DNA of 43,045 nucleotides from Candidatus Roizmanbacteria bacterium RIFCSPHIGHO2_02_FULL_40_13b. Its GTDB lineage: Bacteria; Patescibacteriota; Microgenomatia; UBA1406; HO2-37-13b. The first letter of the stretch is position 1. Each line of letters starts with the position of its first letter. The DNA is taken from assembly GCA_001789445.1 (NCBI GenBank), contig MFZQ01000010.1:1-43045 (forward strand). Direction: 5' to 3'. A model generated the notes under the pieces. It saw nothing but the letters and a program-made list of their open reading frames with translations. It made no database searches and had not been told where the DNA came from. A program made the translations under genes and the position numbers. Shown here piece after piece: positions 8,486 through 16,243 of the stretch.

Positions 8486-8704
8486 ATGAAAGGAAATTTT
8501 GTGTACGACAGGTTGGGCGAGTCGGTCATTGATGGCCGGCGCGCGGCCGGAATGACCCAAGAAGACTTATGTGGTCTGACTAGAATTGATCGAACATTCT
8601 TGGGTAAAATCGAGAATGGAAAAGCAAACCCCTCATTCAAAACAATGATGAAGATTTCTCGAGCGCTTAAGGTTAAGATGAGTGTGTTATTCCAAGGAAT
8701 CTGA
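8486..8704 (+). CDS. Small XRE-family HTH transcriptional regulator
   Basis: 72 aa, a single Cro/C1-type helix-turn-helix: RRAAGMTQEDLCGLTRIDRTFLGKIENGKANPSFKTMMKISRALKV, with the usual TQEDL / FLGKIENGKANPS core of the recognition helix. There is no ligand or dimerisation domain. A TATACT box (8477-8482) ends 3 nt before the ATG, and an alternative TATAAA ends 11 nt before. The 3' end overlaps the 3' end of convergent khpB by 18 nt. The codons for VIDGRRAAGM lie in a GC-rich palindrome (GTCATT...GGCCG/CGGCC...AATGAC) that resembles the ends of the dispersed repeats. The target is unknown; self-regulation is common in such proteins. Confidence 0.85.
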   Translation: MKGNFVYDRLGESVIDGRRAAGMTQEDLCGLTRIDRTFLGKIENGKANPSFKTMMKISRALKVKMSVLFQGI

Positions 8705-9193
8705 AAAAAGTGAGAAGTCATCAACCGGTCCATCTTTGGTCTTTTTTTCGATAATAAGCTTTCGTTCTCGTCCTTCCCCTTCTGAAGTGGAGGTAAGATC
8801 GGGATGATTTTTACTAATATATTCGTGAATTAATTTGCGCTCATATGCCGAAAATGACTGAAGTGACGCTTGTCGATTTTCTTCTTTCACTCGTGTAGCC
8901 ACATTCTCTGCAATTCCTTCAACTCGTTCTTTTTGACGTTCTCGATAGTCACCAATATTGACTGCAATGTTGACTTTTTTTCCAAATTTCTTAAATAGAA
9001 TTGCTTCAAGAACTGTTTGTAAAGATGAAAGTGTTGCACCGAACTTTCCAATAAGCAGTGAACTATCTTCGCTTTCTTCAATGGTAACTAAATATACATC
9101 TCCCTCTTCTTTGGTAATTGTCGGTTCCATTGAAAATCCCATTTTTCCCAAAAGCTCGAGCGTAAGCGTCTTGATTACTTCTTGTTCTTCCAT
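8687..9193 (-). CDS. khpB: KhpB/Jag (EloR) RNA-binding protein, KH + R3H domains
   Basis: 168 aa. An N-terminal Jag-like part is followed by a type II KH domain with the GxxG loop in LLIGKFGATLSSLQ (residues about 46-59), then an R3H domain (SAYERKLIHEYISKNHPDLTSTSEGEGRERKLII) with the family's SEG..R.RK pattern. KhpB binds RNA, usually with KhpA, and in Gram-positives affects cell division and elongation. Position 3' of yidC is the classical rpmH-(rnpA)-yidC-jag arrangement. The ATG lies 1 nt after the yidC stop, so it is coupled. The C-terminal tail overlaps the XRE gene's 3' end. Confidence 0.93.
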   Translation of the reverse strand: MEEQEVIKTLTLELLGKMGFSMEPTITKEEGDVYLVTIEESEDSSLLIGKFGATLSSLQTVLEAILFKKFGKKVNIAVNIGDYRERQKERVEGIAENVATRVKEENRQASLQSFSAYERKLIHEYISKNHPDLTSTSEGEGRERKLIIEKKTKDGPVDDFSLFSDSLE

Positions 9194-9194
9194 A

Positions 9195-10001
9195 TTATTT
9201 TTTTGGAATTTTTACAAGTAATGATTTAAGCGGATTGCCTTTGTATTGAATGATGCTAAATATTGAGAAAACGTTCCAATAAAGGGAGAGTCCAGCAGGG
9301 AGAACATAGGCAAAATATCCAATCATGAGTGGGAAAATATACAGCATTTGTCCAGACATCATCGACTGCATATCGGTTGATTTTTCACCTTCTTTTTTGG
9401 GTTTGGGAGGAGTTTGGGACATAGTCACCTTGACTTGATAATATTGTAAAATCGCAGTGATGACGGGAATAGCCAAGTAGTGCAATCCATACTTTGGAAA
9501 GTTAGATGGGGCAATACCAATATTGAATCCAAAAAACCACGGATCAATTGTTGCTATTTTCAAAAATGGAATATATACAATCTTATTGACTGCAACTGCT
9601 ACTTTCGTAATTGGTTCACCCGCCAAAAAAATGTTAAGTGCCTGATATAGACCAATAAATACCGGAATTTGGACGAGCGCATAGAGACAACCTGCCGCTG
9701 GATTTACCCCCATTTCTTTATACAATTTCATTTGTTCTTCTTGAAGTTTTTTCTTATCGTCCTTGTGTTTTTCACCCAATATATCTAAATGTGGTTTCAT
9801 TTCTTGCATTTTTTTTGCCATGTCAATTTGTTGACGTGAAGCAGGGTTGAGAAGAAGTCGAATTGCAACCGTGAGTGCAATTATCGAAAATCCAAATGAT
9901 CCAGGTAATCCAATCGCGCTGAAAATGAAGTTGAAAAATAAGAGAACATTAATTGTTGGGACAATTAGAATTGCATTAAATAGGCCTGATGTAAGATCCA
10001 T
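9195..10001 (-). CDS. yidC: YidC/Oxa1 membrane protein insertase
   Basis: 268 aa, the short form without the large periplasmic domain of proteobacteria. The conserved core starts at GFSIIALTVAIRLLLNPASRQQ with the hydrophilic-groove Arg in AIRLLL, then the cytoplasmic coiled-coil MQEMKPHLDILGEKHKDDKKKLQEEQMKLYKEMGVNPAAGCLYALVQIPVFIGLY. The C-terminal helices end in a KIPKK basic tail. It inserts membrane proteins alone or with SecYEG. The gene starts only 6 nt after the rpmH stop, so there is no room for rnpA, which normally sits here. No Shine-Dalgarno is visible. Confidence 0.95.
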   Translation of the reverse strand: MDLTSGLFNAILIVPTINVLLFFNFIFSAIGLPGSFGFSIIALTVAIRLLLNPASRQQIDMAKKMQEMKPHLDILGEKHKDDKKKLQEEQMKLYKEMGVNPAAGCLYALVQIPVFIGLYQALNIFLAGEPITKVAVAVNKIVYIPFLKIATIDPWFFGFNIGIAPSNFPKYGLHYLAIPVITAILQYYQVKVTMSQTPPKPKKEGEKSTDMQSMMSGQMLYIFPLMIGYFAYVLPAGLSLYWNVFSIFSIIQYKGNPLKSLLVKIPKK

Positions 10002-10007
10002 AATATT

Positions 10008-10157
10008 TTATAGTTTGGTAGCAACAGCTAAGCGTACTCGCCCTTTTAACCTTCGACGGGCCAGTACTTTTTGACCACCCTTGGTTTGCATTCGGCTCAA
10101 AAACCCATGCTTTCGCAATCTTTTTAATTTTTTTGGCTGGTATGTCCGTTTTGTCAT
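10008..10157 (-). CDS. rpmH: 50S ribosomal protein bL34
   Basis: 49 aa, missing from the supplied ORF track. Translation begins [20 protein letters not shown] and continues [20 protein letters not shown], the standard L34 signature (KRT.QP...KR.R.HGF..RM.T..G..VL..RR.KGR). It is preceded by a strong Shine-Dalgarno (GGAGG, 7 nt before ATG), which is rare in this window. Its ATG overlaps the valS stop in ATGA, so it is coupled to valS. The product is a component of the large subunit near the 23S rRNA 5' domain. Confidence 0.96.
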   Translation of the reverse strand: MTKRTYQPKKLKRLRKHGFLSRMQTKGGQKVLARRRLKGRVRLAVATKL

Positions 10158-12268
10158 AATTGTTCCTCCAGTATACTACGTTCTTCACCATTAAAAACGT
10201 TCCACAACGCTTCTGTAACAAATGGCATGAATGGATGAAGAAGAACGAGAGAGTCCAAATATACTTCTTCAAGTTTTTTCGTAAGAGTAATATTACCAGA
10301 TTGAGCCTCAACTTTCAACTGTTCAATGTAAAAATCAGCATATCGGTGCCAAATAAATTCGTATAAACTATTGAGAGCGCTTGAAAATCTGTACGCCTCC
10401 ATATCCTTCATTACTTGTTTTTTGAGAGTTTGGAATTCTTTTTCAAGATCCTCAATTGTCATTCTGGAGGGAACGGAGTGACCGATAGGATCTACTTGAG
10501 ATTCTATCGCTTGCGCTCCAGAATGACGTGTCATCATTAAAAACCGTCCCATATTCCAAATTTTATTCGCAAAATTCCGCATTGAGCGAACTTTGTCTTC
10601 AGAAAAAGAGATGTCATTTCCCTCACCCGTCCCAAAAATAAGTGCTGCCCGAAGCGCATCTGCCCCATATTTTTCAATCATAATCATTGGATTAACCACA
10701 TTTCCTCGACTTTTACTCATTTTTGCACCTTTACTGTCTCGAATCAAGCCATGTAAGAAAATCGTGTTAAAAGGAGTTTCGCCTGTCATGTAAATCCCAA
10801 GCATCATCATTCTACACACCCACCAGGGCAAAATATCATACCCTGTTTCCATGACAGACGTTGGATAAAAGTAATTAAAATAGTCTTCTCCGAGCGCTTT
10901 GAGTGTGGCTACCGGCCATTGTCCCGATGAAAACCATGTATCAAATGTATCTTCATCTTGAACTAGATTTGATTTTTTGCAGTGTATGCAAGAACTTGGT
11001 GCTTGACCATCTGTCACCGTCCACTCACTACAATCTTCACACTTCCATGCCGGAATCCGAATTCCCCACACAATTTGACGGGAAATATTCCAGTCATGAA
11101 AATTGGTGAGCCAATTAAGCGCATGTTTTTCAAACTTCTTAGGAACGATTACCGTCTCTTTCTTTTTAAGTGCTTCGAGGGCATTGTCTGCGAGCGGTTT
11201 CACCTTCACATACCATTGAGCAAGAGGAAGTGGCTCAAGCGTTTTGCCACACTTATAACATGTCTTCAAAACGAGTGTATGTTTCTTTGCTTCAAGCTTG
11301 AGATCTTCCTCCAAAAGAGCTCTAGCTGGGGCGACACGCATTCCATCATATTTCGTTCCTGTTCCATAGAGTTTTCCATCAAAACCGATCACCTGAATGC
11401 TTGGAAGATTGTGTTTTTTTCCAATCTCAAAATCATTAAAATCATGCGCTGGAGTGACTTTTACGGCGCCCGTTCCAAAGTCCATATCAACATATTCATC
11501 TGTAATGATTGGGATTTCTTTATTAATAACAGGAATTAATGCAATCTTACCGATTAGTGAGCTATATCGTTTATCTTTCGGATGAACCATAAGTGCAACA
11601 TCTCCAAACATCGTTTCTGGACGAGTAGTGGCAACTGTAATACTTCCACCTCCTTTTATGGAGTATTCTAGATGAAATAAGCCTCTTTCGACTTCAACTT
11701 CTTTATCAAGTACTTCAAGGTCAGAAAAGGAGGTTCCATCAAATGTGCAATAATTTACGAGTCGTTTTGAACGATAGATAAGTCCATCGTCGTGTAACTT
11801 TTTGAAAGTTTTGTACACAGTTGAAACGATTTTTTCATCAAGGGTAAAGAGAGTTTTACTCCAATCAAGACTAAATCCAAGTGCGCGAAGTTGAGTTTCC
11901 ATCGTCCCTCGATTTTTAATAACAAAATCCCAAATCATTTTGTAGAGTGTCTCACGATCGTAATCAAACCGACTTTTATCTTGTTTTTTTAGGTGTTTTT
12001 CAAATACAAATTGTGTTTCAAATCCAGCATGATCTGCCCCAGAAAGCCAAAATGTGGAGTATCCCCTGAGTTTTTTGAATCTAATCATAATATCTTCATA
12101 CGTATACATGGCGTGTCCCAAGTGAAGATCAGCATTCGCGTTTGGAGGAGGGAGAATTATGGTAAAGGGCTTTTTTTTGGGATCTATTTTTGCTTCAAAA
12201 TAGCCTTTTTTTTCCCAAAAATCATAAATCTTTTTTTCGTGGTCACTAGGAATAAATTTCGAGTCCAT
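10154..12268 (-). CDS. valS: Valyl-tRNA synthetase (short form)
   Basis: About 704 aa from the ATG at 12268; [24 protein letters not shown] is the usual ValS beginning. A TTG at 12307 would add 13 residues and has a TAGTAT box 7 nt before it. Motifs: HLGH in [15 protein letters not shown], the CP1 editing domain with [17 protein letters not shown] and [15 protein letters not shown], zinc-type CYKC and CEDC/CIHC knuckles, and the KMSKS loop [13 protein letters not shown]. It attaches valine to tRNA-Val. It ends soon after the anticodon-binding domain, lacking the C-terminal coiled coil of longer bacterial ValS (about 880 aa). Residues just after GRFLMMTR are encoded by an in-frame dispersed repeat. 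It is first in the valS-rpmH-yidC-khpB run. Confidence 0.95.
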   Translation of the reverse strand: MDSKFIPSDHEKKIYDFWEKKGYFEAKIDPKKKPFTIILPPPNANADLHLGHAMYTYEDIMIRFKKLRGYSTFWLSGADHAGFETQFVFEKHLKKQDKSRFDYDRETLYKMIWDFVIKNRGTMETQLRALGFSLDWSKTLFTLDEKIVSTVYKTFKKLHDDGLIYRSKRLVNYCTFDGTSFSDLEVLDKEVEVERGLFHLEYSIKGGGSITVATTRPETMFGDVALMVHPKDKRYSSLIGKIALIPVINKEIPIITDEYVDMDFGTGAVKVTPAHDFNDFEIGKKHNLPSIQVIGFDGKLYGTGTKYDGMRVAPARALLEEDLKLEAKKHTLVLKTCYKCGKTLEPLPLAQWYVKVKPLADNALEALKKKETVIVPKKFEKHALNWLTNFHDWNISRQIVWGIRIPAWKCEDCSEWTVTDGQAPSSCIHCKKSNLVQDEDTFDTWFSSGQWPVATLKALGEDYFNYFYPTSVMETGYDILPWWVCRMMMLGIYMTGETPFNTIFLHGLIRDSKGAKMSKSRGNVVNPMIMIEKYGADALRAALIFGTGEGNDISFSEDKVRSMRNFANKIWNMGRFLMMTRHSGAQAIESQVDPIGHSVPSRMTIEDLEKEFQTLKKQVMKDMEAYRFSSALNSLYEFIWHRYADFYIEQLKVEAQSGNITLTKKLEEVYLDSLVLLHPFMPFVTEALWNVFNGEERSILEEQL
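10458..10527. repeat. Dispersed palindromic repeat inside valS, read in frame
   Basis: 70 bp with perfect 12-bp outer arms GTCATTCTGGAG/CTCCAGAATGAC and inner arms GATAGGATCT/AGATTCTATC (9 of 10). The inner-right half is nearly the same as the intergenic copy at 40581-40608 (ATTCTATCGCTT..CGCTCCAGAATGAC). It is translated as about 24 extra residues ([20 protein letters not shown]) between the catalytic core and the anticodon-binding domain. Confidence 0.85.
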
Positions 12269-12333
12269 ACTACGGGCAAATATATCAAAAAGTGGTTGAT
12301 ATTTCAATCTAAAAATACTAACCTGTTCATGGT

Positions 12334-14490
12334 ATGAATTGGATTACTCAAACATTGTGGTGGTATGTGTGCCTCTTGGGACTTGGACTCGTGTCCATAC
12401 CTTTTACAAAACGTGTTTTTGGAAAAAACTTTTTTGATTTTGGGTATTCATTTGCAAAAACGATCACGTTAATTTTTGTCACATACAGCGCCCTCACGCT
12501 GGGAGTCATGCGTATAGTTCCCTTCACACAAAGCGGTTTGCTTTTTATAGTTGGTGCCTTCGGGTTATTAAATATCTTGATTTTCCGACATAAAAAGAAG
12601 GAGAAAAAAAAAGGATCACCTCTAAATATGAACCAAATCGGTCTAATTGTGTTTGAAGAAGTCCTTTTTTTGGTTTGTTTATTTGTATGGGTTATCGTGC
12701 GGGGGCAGGAGCCATCTATTCATGGACTTGAAAAATTCATGGATTTTGGATTTATAAACTCAATCTTGCGAAGCACCTACTTCCCACCAAAAGATATGTG
12801 GCTTGCCGGGCACTCGATAAATTACTACTATTTTGGGCATTTAAGCGGGGCTGTACTTACTAAACTATCCAACATTCCTTCAAATTATACATACAACTTA
12901 ATTCTTGCCTCAATTTTTGCGCTCGGTGTAACACAAACATTTAGTCTCTGTTTCAATGTGATACACCAAATTCATAAAAAAATAAAAATATCATTTATTG
13001 CTGGTGTTATTGGAGCATTTTTACTCAATTTCGCCGGGAATTTACACACAATATATGCATTTACAGCTGGATATCAGGGAGATAAAGCTCCTGAATTTTG
13101 GAAAATACTCACTAAATTTACTCCACAATCGTATTGGTACCCAAATGCGACCCGTTTTATCCCCTTTACAATCCATGAATTTCCAATTTATTCATACGTA
13201 GTGGCCGATCTTCACGGTCATGTGTTTGATATTCCATTCGTACTATTGACACTTGCTGTGCTTTATATTCTTATAATAAACGGAATTCCCAAAAGACCCA
13301 TCTTCCACCATCCATTTTCTACCCTCTACCCTTACATCCCCACCCTCGCCCTCGCCTTTCTCTGCGCCGTTCATTACATGACAAATGCGTTTGACGGGCC
13401 TATATACATGCTCATTTCGATGGTTATTCTCTTATTCCTGTTAAAAGATCTTAAGAAGCTATTCGTGCATATTTTGGTCTTAGGAATTGGTTTTATTGCC
13501 TTCACTATTCCATTTGCAATAAATTTTGTGCCATTTGTATCTGGAATTGGCGTCAATTGTGCTCCAAAATTCCTTGTTCAATACGGAAAAATTGGTCCAT
13601 TTTTGTTTGAAAAAGGCAACTGTCAAACATCACAAGTATGGATGCTTGCTGTATTATGGGGATTTTTTATCTTTAATTTTGCGTTTTTTGTACTGAAACT
13701 TTTACATGAAAGAAAAAATGAGGGTTCAGCACAAACCAAAACTGATTACTTCATAATGATTCTTTTTATGGTGAGTACAATCCTGCTTATTGTTCCTGAA
13801 TTTTTCTATATAAAAGATATTTATCCTGCACACTTTAGAGCAAACACAATGTTCAAGCTTGGATATCAGGCATTCATGATGATGTCTGTAGCATCAACAT
13901 ACACATTTATTCGGTTAAAACAGGGAATACGAGTCAAAGATCCTATCTCAATAGTGTATCTTGTGCTATTTGCTCCTCTCTTTTTCCTAGTTGCAATTTA
14001 CCCAACATTTGCAATTGGTTCGTATTACGGCACTTTGAAAAAGACTCCCCAGCTCAACGGATCGCTGTGGGTGAACGATAGCTATCCCAACTACGTTCGC
14101 ATGATCGATTTCATGAACAAAAATGTTAGTGACCAGCCCACAATACTTGAGGCCCAAGGAGACTCGTATACCGACTTTAATGTAGTTTCAGCGTATACAG
14201 GGATACCTACTGTTGGAGGATGGTGGGTACATGAGTGGTTGTGGAGAGGAAGTGCGGAAGTGATTGGAAAACTTATCCCTGATATACAAAATATCTATGA
14301 AAGTGCCGACATGGACCTAACCAAGAACCTTATTAAGAAGTTCGATATCAAATACATTATCGTTGGACCAAATGAACACAAAAAATACACCAATTTAGAC
14401 GATAAAAAAATACGAAGTTTAGGTAAAGTTGTATTCGAAACAAAATCGGGAATAGATGTTCAAACTAGTTATATTGTAAAGATACTTTAA
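12334..14490 (+). CDS. DUF2298 / YYY-domain large membrane protein (putative GT-C type glycosyltransferase)
   Basis: 718 aa with about a dozen hydrophobic segments from residue 5 to 560, then a soluble C-terminal domain of about 150 residues. The family's name motif is seen in AGHSINYYYFGHLSGA (residues about 155-170), and conserved polar loops follow (FPIYSYVVADLHGHVFDIPF; DIYPAHFRANTMFKLGYQAF). Homologues are long chlorosome-/archaeal-type YYY membrane proteins suspected to transfer sugars from lipid carriers, which fits the adjacent GDPD and glycosyltransferases and the UppS/polyprenyl synthase locus. It is divergent from valS, 65 nt between starts. No catalytic residue assignment is possible from sequence alone. 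It is followed by a promoter-hairpin-terminator unit. Confidence 0.8.
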   Translation: MNWITQTLWWYVCLLGLGLVSIPFTKRVFGKNFFDFGYSFAKTITLIFVTYSALTLGVMRIVPFTQSGLLFIVGAFGLLNILIFRHKKKEKKKGSPLNMNQIGLIVFEEVLFLVCLFVWVIVRGQEPSIHGLEKFMDFGFINSILRSTYFPPKDMWLAGHSINYYYFGHLSGAVLTKLSNIPSNYTYNLILASIFALGVTQTFSLCFNVIHQIHKKIKISFIAGVIGAFLLNFAGNLHTIYAFTAGYQGDKAPEFWKILTKFTPQSYWYPNATRFIPFTIHEFPIYSYVVADLHGHVFDIPFVLLTLAVLYILIINGIPKRPIFHHPFSTLYPYIPTLALAFLCAVHYMTNAFDGPIYMLISMVILLFLLKDLKKLFVHILVLGIGFIAFTIPFAINFVPFVSGIGVNCAPKFLVQYGKIGPFLFEKGNCQTSQVWMLAVLWGFFIFNFAFFVLKLLHERKNEGSAQTKTDYFIMILFMVSTILLIVPEFFYIKDIYPAHFRANTMFKLGYQAFMMMSVASTYTFIRLKQGIRVKDPISIVYLVLFAPLFFLVAIYPTFAIGSYYGTLKKTPQLNGSLWVNDSYPNYVRMIDFMNKNVSDQPTILEAQGDSYTDFNVVSAYTGIPTVGGWWVHEWLWRGSAEVIGKLIPDIQNIYESADMDLTKNLIKKFDIKYIIVGPNEHKKYTNLDDKKIRSLGKVVFETKSGIDVQTSYIVKIL

Positions 14491-14519
14491 GGCTCTGCTA
14501 GGCTCCATTTAAATGGTAC

Positions 14520-14548
14520 TTGACAATTAAAATAAAGTCTGCTATTGT
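14520..14548 (+). promoter_or_regulatory. Promoter TTGACA-17-TATTGT with extended -10, no ORF behind it
   Basis: Perfect -35 (14520-14525), 17-bp spacer and -10 TATTGT (14543-14548) preceded by TGC, so an extended -10. No ORF follows in this direction before the terminator about 90 nt away. This points to a small RNA transcript. Confidence 0.5.
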
Positions 14549-14554
14549 TATCTA

Positions 14555-14640
14555 ATACTCCGAAGAAGCGGAGAGTTCCACGAAGAGCATTACTATACGT
14601 CGTGCCCCTTTTATACGAACGGTAGTGATGCTCTTTTTTA
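14555..14640 (+). ncRNA. Candidate small RNA (about 85 nt)
   Basis: The predicted start is about 7 nt after the -10. The RNA would fold as a short stem-loop (CTCCG-AAGAAG-CGGAG, 14558-14573) and a long terminal hairpin running into TTTTTT. There is no ORF with a plausible start. I do not recognise the family (not tmRNA, RNase P, SRP or 6S by any motif I can see). The alternative is that only the terminator is real and it serves the DUF2298 gene. Confidence 0.4.
14583..14640 (+). terminator. Intrinsic terminator
   Basis: Stem of about 14 bp (AAGAGCATTACTAT pairing with GTAGTGATGCTCTT, two G-U pairs) with a loop of about 24 nt, followed directly by a T-run. It is one of very few canonical terminators in the window. 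Confidence 0.75.
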
Positions 14641-14650
14641 TTTTCTGTAG

Positions 14651-14860
14651 TTATAGTCTAAATGAGATGACCGGTACATGAAGATTTCTCTTTTTTAAGC
14701 TTGCAAATTGGTCACGTGCAAATATTCCTGCTTCTTGAACACTGTATGCCTTCTTAAAAATACCTGCATCAAATTTAAACCGCACTTGTATTTTGCTTTT
14801 CACAATAGGTGCATTGTAAATCAACCTATATTCTTTGTCAAGTCCTATAGAAATTATCAT
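14651..14860 (-). CDS. Hypothetical small protein
   Basis: 69 aa, MIISIGLDKEYRLIYNAP...FRL, moderately basic, with no membrane segment and no motif I recognise. The segment FKKAYSVQEAGIFARDQFASLKKR looks like a normal amphipathic helix rather than shadow translation. A TATAGC stretch lies about 4 nt before the ATG, in keeping with leaderless starts elsewhere. The opposing 64-aa ORF on the plus strand is Cys-rich and less protein-like. The rest of 14861-14984 holds nothing I can name. Confidence 0.4.
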   Translation of the reverse strand: MIISIGLDKEYRLIYNAPIVKSKIQVRFKFDAGIFKKAYSVQEAGIFARDQFASLKKRNLHVPVISFRL

Positions 14861-14984
14861 TCATGCTATAAGGCATCCTGTAATATGAGAGGTTATGTAT
14901 AGAGCTATACGAAAGCCCCTTTAATTCATTAATACCTTTGTGGATACTATGTGGACTGCAAAATTGTGAAGAAATTCGGATGTA

Positions 14985-15731
14985 TTATGAGGTTTTCTGG
15001 AATAAATCTATGCGTTCTGTCTTTATCCCATCTACTTCCCAGGCAGTAAATTGGTCAATCTGGCTTTTTTTAGTCACACCGTATACAAATACTAGAAACC
15101 CGAATGTTTTGAGGTCTTTAACGAAATTTTTAGTGGCAAATCGTGAATAGATAGTAATGCCGTCTACTGCAACTTTTTGAAACTTCTTTCGTAGGATATA
15201 TACGATGGCTCTTGAAAAAAATATAGATGTCAAAAGAAGTAATATCTTAACTACAAATCTTCTTGTAAAATCATACGTGTCTTTTGGATTGTGCGTGAGA
15301 CTATATATTCCATTAGGATAGGCTTCTTCGATTAAAAATAGTGTTTCAAGACTAAAACAGTCAATATAGAGCTTATTCTGAAATTTATTTCGTTTTAAAA
15401 AATCAACAAGCGCAGTAGTGCAACTTTCATCCTTAATATCTATATTAATAATCTTTTGATACTTATTTGCCAGTTGCATTACTTCGTACAGAGTGGATAT
15501 TCCCAAATGTTTTATTTCTGAATAGAGTAAGCTATCAATCCAAACTCGTTTTCCATTGATATATACCCCCCGATCATGATGAATTGCGATGACACCGTCT
15601 TTTGTAAGCCTAATATCTACCTCAACACCGTCAATATAGTCTTTGGAAAGCGATTGTTTGATCGTTTCACGTTTATTTTCAAAGACACCCGCTCCTCCCC
15701 CTCTGTGGGCTATAAATAATGTTTTATTCAT
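14985..15731 (-). CDS. Glycerophosphodiester phosphodiesterase family protein
   Basis: 248 aa. It shows the GDPD TIM-barrel signature: AHRGGG near the N-terminus, EN for substrate binding, DGVEVDIRLTKDGVIAIHHD (metal-binding ExD and catalytic His), and NIDIKDE in place of the usual NIELK. The family cleaves glycerophosphodiesters to glycerol-3-phosphate and an alcohol. An odd hydrophobic stretch, FVVKILLLLTSIFFSRAIVYIL (residues about 160-181), sits in the barrel's second half and may dip into the membrane. It is next to glycosyltransferases, so a role in lipid or polymer headgroup turnover is likely. The intergenic DNA upstream holds a TTGTTAAA tandem repeat. Confidence 0.85.
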   Translation of the reverse strand: MNKTLFIAHRGGGAGVFENKRETIKQSLSKDYIDGVEVDIRLTKDGVIAIHHDRGVYINGKRVWIDSLLYSEIKHLGISTLYEVMQLANKYQKIINIDIKDESCTTALVDFLKRNKFQNKLYIDCFSLETLFLIEEAYPNGIYSLTHNPKDTYDFTRRFVVKILLLLTSIFFSRAIVYILRKKFQKVAVDGITIYSRFATKNFVKDLKTFGFLVFVYGVTKKSQIDQFTAWEVDGIKTERIDLFQKTS

Positions 15732-15740
15732 ACGATGATA

Positions 15741-15764
15741 TTGTTAAATTGTTAAATTGTTTAA
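15741..15764. repeat. Short tandem repeat (TTGTTAAA units)
   Basis: TTGTTAAATTGTTAAATTGTTTAA, three near-identical 8-nt units upstream of the GDPD gene. The reverse complement of the same motif occurs inside the GT4 gene at 17683-17714. Confidence 0.75.
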
Positions 15765-15807
15765 GCGAGAATTCCTATTATACGAACTATTTGGATACCT
15801 TATTCTT

Positions 15808-16148
15808 GTCATTCCCGCGAAGGCGGGAATCTATTTAATTTTCTCACTAATATCATCCCAATCAGGATTTTTCTCCTCTATGAGCCTAATTTTCCAGGCT
15901 CGGTTCCATTTCTTAAGTCTCTTTTCTCTGTAAATTGCATCTTCTGGTTTATCAAATATTTCAAAATAAACAAGATAGTGTACTCCATATTTTTTAGTGA
16001 ATCCTTCGATCAAGCTTTGTTTATGTTGCCACGTTCTTTTTTGAATATTATCTGTCATTCCAATATACAAGATTCCATTCTTTTTACTTGCTAGGATATA
16101 AGTATAATAGTTTTTGCTCATATGGATTCCCGCCTTCGCGGGAATGAC
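15808..16148. mobile_element. Putative mini-element: GIY-YIG gene between 24-bp perfect inverted repeats
   Basis: The left end (15808-15831) reads GTCATTCCCGCGAAGGCGGG+AATC; the right end (16125-16148) is its exact reverse complement. The 293 bp between them is essentially only the GIY-YIG gene, whose TAG stop overlaps the left repeat and whose ATG lies 3 nt from the right repeat. No clear target-site duplication is visible. The ends belong to the same family as the gene-free repeats elsewhere in the window. Confidence 0.55.
15831..16121 (-). CDS. GIY-YIG nuclease family protein
   Basis: 96 aa from the ATG at 16121. The longer ORF adds only FVIPAKAGIH, which is translated repeat DNA. Motifs: YYTYILAS and GILYIGMT (the GIY-YIG pair), then NIQKRTWQHK with the conserved Arg, and EIFDKPEDAIYREKRLKKWNRAWKIRLIEEKNPDWDDI with the conserved Glu region and the typical KRLKKWNR..K..LI tail of the single-domain UPF0213/YhbQ-like class. 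Single-domain members are small nucleases of mostly unknown role. The bracketing inverted repeats suggest that this one either moves with the repeats or acts on them. The stop codon itself lies within the repeat. Confidence 0.88.
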   Translation of the reverse strand: MSKNYYTYILASKKNGILYIGMTDNIQKRTWQHKQSLIEGFTKKYGVHYLVYFEIFDKPEDAIYREKRLKKWNRAWKIRLIEEKNPDWDDISEKIK

Positions 16149-16156
16149 AAACATTA

Positions 16157-16237
16157 TAGATCCCGTCTCTATTCGTGGACCTAAGGCCTCCGCGAACCGG
16201 CGGTTCCCCTTGGGCGCAAAATACGGTATCAAGCGAA
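16157..16237. repeat. GC-rich dispersed element, second family (CGCTTGATACC end)
   Basis: Intergenic GC-rich stretch with a CCGCG..CGGCGG hairpin, ending (plus strand) in GGTATCAAGCGA. The same 12-mer ends the palindromic element at 20073-20159. Read on the minus strand both start CGCTTGATACC and then share CAAG.GGGGA-like DNA. No ORF of substance. Confidence 0.5.
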
Positions 16238-16243
16238 AACATA

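Noticed and set aside
9976-10311. 111-aa minus-strand ORF overlapping rpmH
   Set aside because: Out-of-frame shadow of rpmH and of the valS end; rpmH itself is in another frame and clear.
14708-14902. 64-aa plus-strand ORF
   Set aside because: Cys- and aromatic-rich with no promoter or SD; the opposing 69-aa ORF looks better.
16122-16232. N-terminal extension of the GIY-YIG ORF (MIPYFAPKGN...FVIPAKAGIH)
   Set aside because: It is translation of the inverted repeat and of the GC-rich intergenic element; the family starts at the M-SKNYYTYIL methionine.
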